Source: Desulfobacteraceae bacterium (GTDB taxonomy: Bacteria; Desulfobacterota; Desulfobacteria; Desulfobacterales; SURF-7). From it: DNA of 64,000 bases. The stretch is taken from positions 1 to 64,000 of the forward strand of contig QZKS01000098.1 of assembly GCA_003599865.1 (NCBI GenBank), written 5' to 3'. Below, in pieces: positions 1 through 7,444 of this stretch. The stretch's first letter is position 1. Each line of letters starts with the position of its first letter. A program made the position numbers and the translations under genes. Under the pieces are notes generated by a model that was not told where the DNA came from, made no database searches, and saw only the letters and a list, made by a program, of their open reading frames with translations.

Positions 1-1
1 A

Positions 2-715
2 AGCGGTACGGTGGTATGGGCTGCGGATTATGATCCGTTCGGCACAGCCACGGTGATGGTCAGTGCGGTTGAAAACAATATGCGGCTCCCGGGCCAGTAC
101 TACGATAGTGAAACCGGACTGCATTACAACTACCATCGGTATTATGATCCGAGTATAGGGAGGTACCTGACTCCAGATCCGATTGGGCTTGATGGGGGGA
201 TAAACTTGTATGCTTATGTGAGTGGGAATCCTGTTAACTTTAGTGATCCATATGGATTGGATGCAATTACCATCACAGCAACTGATGTTGCAGTTCGTAC
301 AGCCGCCGCCAAGGCTACTGGAGGAACAGCAGCTACAATTGGATTAAGCGGCATAGCGTTTATTGCTACAGGAATCGTTCTTGGTACACCATCGAATCTT
401 GCTGATGGAACGTTGCCTCCATATTTGTTAGATGAGAATACTGAAGATAATAACTGCCCTATCCCTGATACCGAGCCAGGCAGATCGACCAAAGGCCGGA
501 CTGATCAACGTACAAAACCGGGTGACATTGAAACTGCAAATGGGGATTTTGACAGATTGAATCCAACTGATGTAAAAGATATTCCTTATGGAGGCCGCAG
601 AGGTATTTTACCTGATGGCAGAAAGATCAATGTAAGGCCAAATAGTTCAGATGGTAGACCAACAATTGAAATTCAAAATGGAAAAAGAAGAATTAAGATT
701 CGATATGGTAGATAA
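2..715 (+). CDS. Rhs-family polymorphic toxin, C-terminal end (5' partial)
   Basis: The reading frame is open to the left edge, so this is the 3' end of a larger gene. The first ~80 residues carry the hallmark Rhs core: WAADYDPFG, then [20 protein letters not shown], then [14 protein letters not shown] and DPYGLD. After DPYGLD comes the variable tip of ~150 residues, which in this family is the toxic domain released inside a rival cell. It holds an Ala/Gly-rich hydrophobic stretch (about residues 95-125 of the visible part) followed by a basic end with GRRGILPDGRK, RPNSSDGRPTIEIQ and KIRYGR. That end resembles tips of other Rhs/WapA proteins, but I cannot name its activity. A nuclease is an inference from its basic character. 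A small ORF follows after 15 bases, as expected for an immunity gene. Confidence 0.85.
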   Translation, partial: SGTVVWAADYDPFGTATVMVSAVENNMRLPGQYYDSETGLHYNYHRYYDPSIGRYLTPDPIGLDGGINLYAYVSGNPVNFSDPYGLDAITITATDVAVRTAAAKATGGTAATIGLSGIAFIATGIVLGTPSNLADGTLPPYLLDENTEDNNCPIPDTEPGRSTKGRTDQRTKPGDIETANGDFDRLNPTDVKDIPYGGRRGILPDGRKINVRPNSSDGRPTIEIQNGKRRIKIRYGR

Positions 716-730
716 AAAGGAAAGGTATTA

Positions 731-1126
731 ATGACAAATTCCCCTAAATACAAAAAATGGACTCCAGTTGATTCGATCCCTAAACGTATGTTTTGTGAAG
801 CCATACATGATGATTATGAAGGATTTCGGATATTATTGAAAGGCGAAGATCCAACATCTCCAATGCTCAGATTAAAATTTGATTCTGTACTTTTATACAG
901 GAATATAGACGAAGGAGCTATGCTTAAAACCTTGGATTCAATAAAAGATCGTGAGATCTTCCCTCTCTATATTGTCCATAATTCAAAATGGATCGAGTGG
1001 TTCCATGAAGAGAGCCACAATATGTTCATTGGAAATGAGATTGTACACTATTCGATCATGACACCTGATGATGTGATCGACATACTTTCTGAAAATCCAC
1101 CAAATGTTGAGTGGTTAAACAGATAG
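731..1126 (+). CDS. Probable immunity protein for the Rhs tip
   Basis: This 131-residue soluble protein starts at an ATG preceded by a purine-rich AAAGG element and lies 15 bases after the Rhs toxin stop. It is rich in acidic and aromatic residues (for example WIEWFHEESHN), has no signal peptide or membrane segment, and belongs to no family I recognise. The immunity role is inferred only from position: Rhs tips are almost always followed by a small cognate inhibitor that protects the producer and its kin. A REP palindrome begins five bases after its stop codon. A free-standing hypothetical protein is the alternative, but the spacing and size fit the toxin-immunity pattern well. Confidence 0.65.
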   Translation: MTNSPKYKKWTPVDSIPKRMFCEAIHDDYEGFRILLKGEDPTSPMLRLKFDSVLLYRNIDEGAMLKTLDSIKDREIFPLYIVHNSKWIEWFHEESHNMFIGNEIVHYSIMTPDDVIDILSENPPNVEWLNR

Positions 1127-1130
1127 ATAA

Positions 1131-1170
1131 AGCTTCGTAGGTTGGGCTGAATGGACATGAAACCCAACAT
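1131..1170 (+). repeat. REP palindrome, single copy A
   Basis: AGCTTCGTAGGTTGGGCTGA followed by ATGGACATGAAACCCAACAT. The arms GGTTGGG and CCCAAC can pair as a hairpin. The same element recurs at five other places up to 2551. This copy sits five bases downstream of the putative immunity gene and has no inverted partner close by. Confidence 0.8.
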
Positions 1171-1172
1171 AA

Positions 1173-1436
1173 ACATTATCGTTCTTTGACATAAAATTCC
1201 CCTGCGGAATAAGATCTCTTTACGGGGGAACGTGCATCAGAATATATCCGGGCCAGTACTATGACTCTGAAACCGGGCTGCATTATAACTACTATCGGTA
1301 TTATGATCCGAGTGTTGGAAGGTACTTGACACCTGATCCAATTGGGCTTGCTGGTGGGATTAATTTGTATGCTTATGCTCTAAACAATCCCACTAATTTG
1401 ATTGATTTTTATGGCCTGGATGTAACAGCTTCGTAG
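1173..1436 (+). pseudogene. Orphan Rhs core fragment
   Basis: This frame is open from the codon after a TAA at 1170-1172 to a TAG at 1434-1436. From 1248 it reads [20 protein letters not shown], then [18 protein letters not shown] and FYGLDVTAS. It is nearly the same protein and DNA as the Rhs core at about 85-260, so it is a displaced second copy of the pre-toxin segment. It has no plausible start codon or ribosome site. Its tip domain is lost after four residues, where a REP element begins and supplies the stop codon. Such silent Rhs tips are known to accumulate downstream of Rhs genes as donors for tip exchange. Here the toxin part is gone, so I call it a remnant. Confidence 0.75.
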
Positions 1437-1596
1437 GTTGGGTTGAATGAAATGAAACCCAACATTTTTGGGTGGATAAAAAAACGAATTGGAAAAAATG
1501 TATCAAAAGTGCTGAACGGTATTGGACAACAAAATAAACGGTGTGATTGCGACAACCATTGTTTGTTGGGTTTCGCTCCGCTCTACCCAACCTACG
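1427..1596 (+). repeat. REPIN 1: two REP palindromes in inverted orientation
   Basis: The left half (1427-1465) reads AGCTTCGTAGGTTGGGTTGA then ATGAAATGAAACCCAACAT. The right half (1564-1596) is the inverted form: TGTTGGGTTTCGCTCCGC then TCTACCCAACCTACG. They are separated by ~98 bases of AT-rich spacer. This inverted pair is the usual mobile unit (REPIN) moved by RAYT transposases. The two halves differ in their loop (GAATGAAATG versus the complement of CGCTCCGCTC) but share both arms. Confidence 0.8.
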
Positions 1597-1754
1597 ATGA
1601 TTGCTACGATGATTGCGCCTATGATACGTTCCAGGCAGGCGAAAACTTCGGAATCGGAAGACAGACCGGGATGACCGATCCAACCGGATCAACCACTATC
1701 AAATACAACAACCGGGGAAGGGCATTTGAAAAGACCAGCTTCGTAGCCGCGTAG
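1597..1754 (+). pseudogene. Rhs YD-repeat remnant
   Basis: Between two REPINs the + strand encodes YDTFQAGENFGIGRQTGM and then TDPTGSTTIKYNNRGR. The second part matches the Rhs/YD repeat pattern (TDPxGxxTxxYDxxGR). The frame stops at 1752-1754, just before the next REP. An ATG-initiated frame from 1443 covers this stretch, but its first half is simply translation of REPIN 1. I therefore treat only this piece as a decayed Rhs fragment, probably cut up by REPIN insertion or deletion. Confidence 0.6.
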
Positions 1755-1757
1755 CCG

Positions 1758-1919
1758 CGTAGGTTGGGTTGAATGAAATGAAACCCAAAATCAATGATGG
1801 GCAAATGAAAAAAATTTGAAATGGAAAAAATGTTGGAATGTCCGGAATTAAAAAAAAACGAATGATGTACATGCGTCAACGGTGTTTGTTGGGTTTCGCT
1901 CCGCTCTACCCAACCTACG
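1758..1919 (+). repeat. REPIN 2: two REP palindromes in inverted orientation
   Basis: The left half (1758-1787) contains CGTAGGTTGGGTTGAATGAA then ATGAAACCCA. The right half (1887-1919) is the inverted TGTTGGGTTTCGCTCCGC then TCTACCCAACCTACGA, identical to the right half of REPIN 1. The spacer is ~99 bases, nearly the same length as in REPIN 1, and its right end resembles that copy (GCGTCAACGGTGTTTG against GCGACAACCATTGTTTG). It lies 71 bases upstream of the RAYT gene. A short direct repeat GTAGCCGC GTAGCCGC abuts the left end. Confidence 0.8.
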
Positions 1920-1990
1920 AATGAAATATGGGAATGGGGGATGGGTTGATGTTGAATGAATGGGCCTAAACGGATGAATGTTGATTTGAT

Positions 1991-2536
1991 ATGCGGTATC
2001 GAAGGGCACGGATACGGGGAGGGACTTATTTTTTTACGGTGGTTACGTTTAGAAGGGCTTGTATTTTAACCGCTGGTGAAAATGTTGCCCTTTTGCGGGA
2101 AGCTTTTCGAACTGTCATGGAAAGGCATCCGTTTATTATTGAAGCGTTTGTTTTGCTTCCGGATCACATGCATTGCATCTGGACGCTTCCTGCAGGTGAT
2201 GCTGATTTTTCAAAACGATGGCGGCTGGTTAAAAGCTATTTCAGCAGAAAATGTGATGACCAATATAAACAACGGCCATTTTTATCAAGAGTACGAAAAA
2301 AAGAACAGGCCATATGGCAAAGAAGATTTTGGGAACATTTGATACAGGATGATCGAGATTTTTCAAGACACGTAGAATATATTCATTACAATCCTGTCAA
2401 GCATGGATTGGTTGACAGGCCGGTTGATTGGCCGTTTTCAAGTCTGCACATCCATATTAAACAGGGAAAGACCGATCAAGATTGGGCGGCCTGCCGCGGA
2501 TTCAAACAAACCCAAATCGCAGATTGGGTAGAATGA
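1991..2536 (+). CDS. REP-associated tyrosine transposase (RAYT, Y1_Tnp family)
   Basis: A 181-residue single-strand DNA transposase of the HUH/Y1 class, the domesticated IS200-like type that mobilises REP/REPIN elements. The HUH pair is H59-M-H61 in LLPDHMHCIW. The likely catalytic tyrosine is Y130 in VEYIHYNPVKHGLV. Both motifs and the length are typical of RAYTs. There are REPs on both sides: REPIN 2 upstream, and a single REP (2521-2551) in which the last codons (ADWVE) and the stop are themselves encoded. The gene appears intact, so the element may still be active. The ATG start follows an AT-rich leader without a strong ribosome site, which fits low expression. Confidence 0.92.
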   Translation: MRYRRARIRGGTYFFTVVTFRRACILTAGENVALLREAFRTVMERHPFIIEAFVLLPDHMHCIWTLPAGDADFSKRWRLVKSYFSRKCDDQYKQRPFLSRVRKKEQAIWQRRFWEHLIQDDRDFSRHVEYIHYNPVKHGLVDRPVDWPFSSLHIHIKQGKTDQDWAACRGFKQTQIADWVE

Positions 2537-2551
2537 AATGAAACCCAACAT
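2521..2551 (+). repeat. REP palindrome overlapping the RAYT 3' end
   Basis: AGATTGGGTAGAATGAAATG then AAACCCAACAT. The arms TTGGGT and ACCCAA pair. It overlaps the final five codons and stop of the RAYT gene by 16 bases. The broken deacetylase-like gene starts ten bases downstream. Confidence 0.8.
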
Positions 2552-2560
2552 CAACCTGAC

Positions 2561-3229
2561 ATGAATATACATTTCATAATCGAAAACTGGTCGGAAAACG
2601 AACGGGCAAAAATAGAGGCTGCAGCTTGTGAACTCTTGATCAGAATCGGAATTCCTTTTGTATTGCATCGATCTGGTTCGACGGTCCCGGCAGATGGCTT
2701 TTCAATTCGATATGCAGATATTGCATCATCTTCGAATTTTACAGGATATGATCTTCCAGTCGCCGGTGACTTTTATGCCGATACCAATAAAGATGATGCA
2801 AGAGAATATCATGATGACGATTCAATCATATGGGCCGCAAAGGTAGGTCAATCTTATGATATCATTGCAGGTTCCTATCATCTATTATCCTAATCACATG
2901 AAAAAGGAATCAAACAGGAATCATTGTTTTTGTATAATCAGATTAACCCCCAAAAACATCCGCTGTTTAAAAAAGGACTGTTGACAACGCCACTCTTGGA
3001 AAACAATGCAGCGTTTCTTTTAAGATTATTGCATTATGCCGGTATGCCAAATTTTAAGGGGTTCGAACCATGGGGGCCTGGAAAGTATGGCGTTTGCATG
3101 ACCCATGATGTAGACGGTCCGAGATTGTTGACTTTGTTCAGTATGTTGAGAAGTTTTTTGTTCGGTTCATTCAGGAGGGACACCTATGAACTGTCATCTT
3201 TTTTTCACGGGTTGCCCGCTTTATTTTAA
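2561..3229 (+). pseudogene. Broken polysaccharide-deacetylase-like gene
   Basis: Two segments in the same frame, 2561-2890 and 2894-3229, are separated only by an in-frame TAA (2891-2893). Read through, they look like the N-terminal half of a deacetylase-like protein: SYDIIAGSYHLLS (stop) SHEKGIKQESLF, then VCMTHDVDGPRL. The HDVD motif corresponds to the first metal-binding motif of NodB-type deacetylases. The intact protein at 12323-13693 has the same layout (LLYNAFVHLSRLEEW, then EFSHDVDYLW), so the two appear to belong to one family. The frame ends at 3229 after ~220 residues, where ~450 are expected, so the catalytic C-terminal half is missing. Loss of function is likely. A sequencing error at the TAA would not explain the truncation. 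Confidence 0.65.
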
Positions 3230-3278
3230 GCCCTAATGGAAAACATCGGATTGTGATTCGACAGGCTGAAGTAATTCA

Positions 3279-4307
3279 ATGAAAAATCTTTTAATTTTTA
3301 CACATTGTTCCCCTAAGGGTACACCTTCTCAGGGATTTCTGCTGGCCCGAAAGCTCATCCAGGCAGGTTATTCCGTTACTGTTTTAAGCAAGGCACTGAC
3401 CAGCATGGGAAGGTTTTTAGATGTGGCACTTAAGGGTTTTTTAGAAACCTATCGGAATGATATCATTATTGTTAACGTTTTTGGCTTTCGGTCATTTATT
3501 CATGAATCACTGGCGATCCTGTATGGATATCTTTTCCGAAAAAAAAGCATTGTAATGATTCGCGGCGGGTGGATGCCTGATTTTATCGACAAGTGGCCGA
3601 TCTGGACAAAGTTTATCCTGTCACTCCCTGATTTTGTATTGACTCCCCATGGCTTTCTGCTGGATCAAATGACGGAAAAAGGATTCCGGATTCATGGAAT
3701 TATCCCTAATTTTATTGAAATTGAAAAATATTCATTTCGTTTGCGAACAAAGATATTTCCAAAGTTTTTATATTTGAGAGGGATGCATTCCCTTTATAAT
3801 CCTGAAATGACACTTCGCGCATTTGCATTGGTTCAGAGCCAATATCCGGATGCCTCACTGACTATGTCCGGAAAGGACGATGAAAAAAATTTCATTTTAT
3901 GCCGGGAAATTATCAAAGAATTGAATATCCGGAATGTTAAAATTTTAGGAATTGTTCCCAAAGAAAAAATCCCTGAACTGGCGCAAGAACATGACATTTA
4001 TGTTCAATCCAACCGGATTGACAATATGCCGATAACGGTTCTGGAAATGTGGGCTTGCGGTTTGCCGGTAGTGGCAACAGGAGTTGATGGCATACCATAT
4101 TTAATAAATGATGGAACTGATGGTGTTCTTGTTCCATCTGAAGATCACCAGGCAATGGCTGACACATGCATGAAACTGCTAATCGATCCCCTGCTTGTCG
4201 AGCGATTGTCAAGAAACGGCAGAAAAAATGCAGAAAATTTTTCGTGGGAACAAGTATCTGAAAACTGGTTGAATTTGATAGCAGATAAAACCATTAACCT
4301 GAATTAA
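3279..4307 (+). CDS. Glycosyltransferase family 4
   Basis: A 342-residue cytoplasmic or membrane-associated retaining glycosyltransferase of the GT-B fold that probably adds one sugar to the lipid-linked glycan. The N-terminal donor-entry half has KNLLIFTHCSPKGTPSQGF. The C-terminal half has the family's EX7E-like region (NMPITVLEMWACGLPVVATG), the nucleotide-sugar phosphate and ribose binding segment. The length is slightly short for GT4 (usual 350-400). It is the first intact gene of the glycan cluster, lies 49 bases after the broken deacetylase, and is followed after 24 bases by a methyltransferase. Donor and acceptor cannot be read from sequence. Its AT-rich composition resembles the 17-22 kb part of the cluster. 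Confidence 0.88.
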   Translation: MKNLLIFTHCSPKGTPSQGFLLARKLIQAGYSVTVLSKALTSMGRFLDVALKGFLETYRNDIIIVNVFGFRSFIHESLAILYGYLFRKKSIVMIRGGWMPDFIDKWPIWTKFILSLPDFVLTPHGFLLDQMTEKGFRIHGIIPNFIEIEKYSFRLRTKIFPKFLYLRGMHSLYNPEMTLRAFALVQSQYPDASLTMSGKDDEKNFILCREIIKELNIRNVKILGIVPKEKIPELAQEHDIYVQSNRIDNMPITVLEMWACGLPVVATGVDGIPYLINDGTDGVLVPSEDHQAMADTCMKLLIDPLLVERLSRNGRKNAENFSWEQVSENWLNLIADKTINLN

Positions 4308-4331
4308 ATATTTAAAACAAAAGAGTAGGGT

Positions 4332-5504
4332 ATGAAAAAAAGATTATTGGAATTTTTGGTTTGTCCCATTGACCGGACAACCCTTGAACTCATTGTTTGG
4401 GAAACTAAACATATACCTGTTTCTGAAAAAGATAAGCTGAGGATTCAACGTTCAGGTCTGGATGAAACTCTTTTCACGGAAGAGGTCATGACCGGTCTTC
4501 TGATCAATCGGGATCGAAAAATATTTTACCCTGTTTACAAAGGCGTTCCAAGGATGACCGTTTTTCCTACAGGAGCTGCTGAACGATTTGCAAAACAATA
4601 TGAAAATCATATTCAAAAAGACTTTCCACATTATCATCTGCCGAATCAAAAAGGGATGCCGGGAGAAGAAGATGTACTGCGGACTTTTTCCAATGAATGG
4701 GTGGATTATGACTGGGATGGAAATTCCTACTGGAACCTGACTCCGGCCGAGATGTTTAAATGTATGGAATTTATGCTGGATATCCAATCCAAATTCTTGA
4801 AAGACAAGCTGGTTTTAGAGGCAGGGATCGGTATCGGTGGGATAGCGGATCATATTTCAAAATGCACGGAATGCGAACTGATAGGCGTTGATCTGTCCTA
4901 TGCCGTTGATGCGGCTTATGCAAATTTTGGAAGCAATCGTTTTTTTCATATTGTTCAGGCATCCATTTTTGCATTGCCGTTTCAAGAGCGATCTTTTGAT
5001 TATGTATACAGCCAAGGGGTTATTCATCATACCTTTTCCACAAAGACCGCTTTTGACAGTCTGTCGAAATTCCCCAAAGAAGGGTCGCGATTGTTTACCT
5101 GGGTTTACAGTCCGTATGATGAAGAAAGAAATGCATTGCGGCGCATTTTGATGCTGCTTGAGAATATTATCCGGCCGATATGCTGGCGATTGCCTTCCCA
5201 TGCACAGACAATCATTTTATTACCGATCATCATTGCCTATATTATATACCAAAATTTCTTTTCCTGTCATGAAGGTCCCAACCGTATCAAATACAGATGG
5301 AGACATGCGTTACATGCTGCTCGTGACCGGTTTACCCCCAGATACATCCACCGGCATGACAACGATGAGGTCTGCACATGGTTTCGCCAGGCCGGATATC
5401 AGAACCTGACCTGTTCCAGTGAACGTGAATGCCCATCCTTTGTTCCTGTTCCCTTTGTCGCCTGTACCGGAGTTGAAGGGGTAAAGGGCGGAAATCAAAA
5501 TTAG
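4332..5504 (+). CDS. SAM-dependent methyltransferase with Trm112-like N-terminus
   Basis: 390 residues. The first ~75 form a Trm112p-like small domain (LLEFLVCPIDRTTLEL, later GLLINRDRKIFYPVYKGVPR), often fused in front of glycan-cluster methyltransferases. The class I SAM fold follows, with glycine loop VLEAGIGIGGIADHI near residue 160 and a later YSQGVIHHT motif in the position of the usual post-motif II. The C-terminal ~100 residues contain a hydrophobic stretch (ILLPIIIAYIIY) that may contact the membrane. It lies 12 bases before an asparagine-synthase gene. The substrate is unknown; a sugar O- or N-methylation is the likely role. Confidence 0.85.
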   Translation: MKKRLLEFLVCPIDRTTLELIVWETKHIPVSEKDKLRIQRSGLDETLFTEEVMTGLLINRDRKIFYPVYKGVPRMTVFPTGAAERFAKQYENHIQKDFPHYHLPNQKGMPGEEDVLRTFSNEWVDYDWDGNSYWNLTPAEMFKCMEFMLDIQSKFLKDKLVLEAGIGIGGIADHISKCTECELIGVDLSYAVDAAYANFGSNRFFHIVQASIFALPFQERSFDYVYSQGVIHHTFSTKTAFDSLSKFPKEGSRLFTWVYSPYDEERNALRRILMLLENIIRPICWRLPSHAQTIILLPIIIAYIIYQNFFSCHEGPNRIKYRWRHALHAARDRFTPRYIHRHDNDEVCTWFRQAGYQNLTCSSERECPSFVPVPFVACTGVEGVKGGNQN

Positions 5505-5516
5505 ATCAGGTATCCA

Positions 5517-7397
5517 ATGTGCGGAATTGCAGTCATTCTGACAGATAAAAACACCCATTGCCCGGCATCCGATCTTGTTAAAATGAGGGACAGGATAGAA
5601 CACCGGGGACCGGATGACAGAGGCATGGTTTTGTTTGATCACAACACATGCCCAATGGAAGAAGGATGTTCCGATGAGAAAAAATGGGCCCTGGGTCTTG
5701 CTCATCGGCGGCTTTCCATTATCGATCTTTCCCTGGCCGGTCACCAGCCGATGTCCTTTCAGGATCGATACTGGATTGTGTATAATGGAGAGGTATACAA
5801 TTATATTGAGCTCCGCAGCCGCCTGCTAAATCTCGGTCATGTTTTTTCCTCATCAACCGATACGGAAGTCATCCTGGCTTCCTACGCGGAGTGGGGAACG
5901 GAATGTTTTTCCCTGTTCCGCGGAATGTGGGGGATGGTTATCTGGGATGCGGCTCAGAAAAAACTGGTTCTATCCCGGGACCGCATGGGGATAAAACCCC
6001 TTTACATATGGAAAAAGCCAGGGATGATCGCGATTGGTTCAGAGATCAAACAGTTTCTTCATATAAGGGGCTTTACCGCAGTGTGTAATCCGGATGCTGC
6101 AAGTGAATACCTGAATACCGGTTATGAAGACCCGGATATCACCTTTTTTTCAGACGTTCATCCGTTACCGGCAGGGAAATTCATGACCATTGATGTTGAC
6201 ACACTGAAACAATCCCAATCCATGCCTTTCTGGTATCCGGAACGTGTAAAACCGGTAATCTCCGATTTTCAGGAAGCAGGAGACCTGTTTTATCAAAAAC
6301 TGAATGAATCGATTCAAATCCACCTGAGAAGTGATGTCCCTGTGGGTTGCGCGCTCAGCGGTGGTTTGGATTCAAGCTCCATTGCGATGATCATAAATCA
6401 GCATATGGACAAACCTTTTTTTACTTTCACATCAACATTTCCCAATGATCCTTGCGATGAGCGGGTATATGTTGATGAAGTATTACGGAAGATTAAGGCG
6501 AAACCCTATTTTACAACTCCGGATCCAAAAACTTTTATTGGAGATCTGGATCATTTCCTATGGATTCATGACGAGCCGGTCGGAAGCATTTCCGTCTATG
6601 CTTCTTTTTTGATTTCCAAGCTTGCCAGAGAGGCCGGGGTTCCGGTAACCCTGAACGGGCAGGGTGGTGACGAGGTTTTTTCAGGATACTGGCAGACCTA
6701 CTTCCTGCATCTATGGTCGTTGCTTCGGGATAAAAAGATTTTTCATTTTGTCCGTCATTTTGCAGGCGCAATGCTGGGAGATGGAAATCCGGATTTATGG
6801 AAACAGGTTCCAGCCATGGTCAGGCGGTTTCGTTCGAGAAGAAAAGCCCCCGGGAAAATTTTATTTGAAAGCAATCTTCCGGGTACCCGGAAAAATGTGC
6901 TGGAAAAAGTAATGAACCTGGACAGCCGGAGCCGCCGTCTTTATGAATTGCGAAACCTGTTTTTACCGAGGCTGTTAAAGTGGGACGACAGAAACTCAAT
7001 GGCATTTTCCGTGGAAGGCCGTTATCCGTTTCTGGACCATGAGCTGATTGAGCTATGTCTGTCCTTTTTACCGGAAACCCTTTATTCAAAAGGATGGACC
7101 AAACAACCGCTGCGATCCGGACTGAACAATATCCTTCCTGAAAAAATCATTCACCGGCGTTCCAAATTTGGTTTTGAAGTTCCGCAGGACAAATGGCTTC
7201 ACGGACCTCTCAAGCCGGTTATCGGAGATTGGCTGAAAAAAGACCGGCCGGTCTGGGATTATGTGAATCATACATCGATTCAAAAACTCGCGGATGAAAC
7301 CTGGGCGCTTCGCGGCAAGCAGGATGAGCCGGGTCAGGCTCTTTTCCGTGTTTTCGCTTTTGACCGCTGGCTGGAAATTTTTTCCATTCAAGCATGA
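5517..7397 (+). CDS. asnB: Asparagine synthase (glutamine-hydrolysing), paralogue 1
   Basis: A 626-residue class II glutamine amidotransferase joined to an ATP-PPi synthetase. The catalytic Cys follows the initiator Met (MCGIAVI). The N-terminal domain shows HRGPDDRG, RRLSIIDLS, NGEVYNYIELR and TDTEVIL. The synthetase domain has the PPi-binding loop ALSGGLDSSSIA near residue 285 and GQGGDEVFSGY. All residues expected for activity are visible. Reaction: glutamine amide nitrogen is transferred to an adenylated carboxylate. In glycan clusters such enzymes are generally taken to amidate sugar carboxylates (uronamides) or precursors rather than aspartate, though this cannot be decided here. It is one of three in this locus. 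Confidence 0.92.
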   Translation: MCGIAVILTDKNTHCPASDLVKMRDRIEHRGPDDRGMVLFDHNTCPMEEGCSDEKKWALGLAHRRLSIIDLSLAGHQPMSFQDRYWIVYNGEVYNYIELRSRLLNLGHVFSSSTDTEVILASYAEWGTECFSLFRGMWGMVIWDAAQKKLVLSRDRMGIKPLYIWKKPGMIAIGSEIKQFLHIRGFTAVCNPDAASEYLNTGYEDPDITFFSDVHPLPAGKFMTIDVDTLKQSQSMPFWYPERVKPVISDFQEAGDLFYQKLNESIQIHLRSDVPVGCALSGGLDSSSIAMIINQHMDKPFFTFTSTFPNDPCDERVYVDEVLRKIKAKPYFTTPDPKTFIGDLDHFLWIHDEPVGSISVYASFLISKLAREAGVPVTLNGQGGDEVFSGYWQTYFLHLWSLLRDKKIFHFVRHFAGAMLGDGNPDLWKQVPAMVRRFRSRRKAPGKILFESNLPGTRKNVLEKVMNLDSRSRRLYELRNLFLPRLLKWDDRNSMAFSVEGRYPFLDHELIELCLSFLPETLYSKGWTKQPLRSGLNNILPEKIIHRRSKFGFEVPQDKWLHGPLKPVIGDWLKKDRPVWDYVNHTSIQKLADETWALRGKQDEPGQALFRVFAFDRWLEIFSIQA

Positions 7398-7444
7398 CCT
7401 GATTTGTTTTTTGAAATACCTGTTGCAATAGCGATCAACAACTC

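Noticed and set aside
1443-1754. 103-residue ATG-initiated frame
   Set aside because: Its first half is translation of REPIN 1 and only the second half is Rhs-like, so the frame as a gene is an artefact; the Rhs part is kept as a remnant.
1131-1919. Regular repeats considered as a CRISPR array
   Set aside because: Copies are few, alternate in orientation, have unequal spacing and contain internal hairpins; the adjacent RAYT identifies them as REP elements.
2891-2893. Recoding (read-through) of TAA in the deacetylase-like gene
   Set aside because: TAA is not a known selenocysteine or pyrrolysine codon and the gene is also truncated at 3229, so decay is the simpler explanation.
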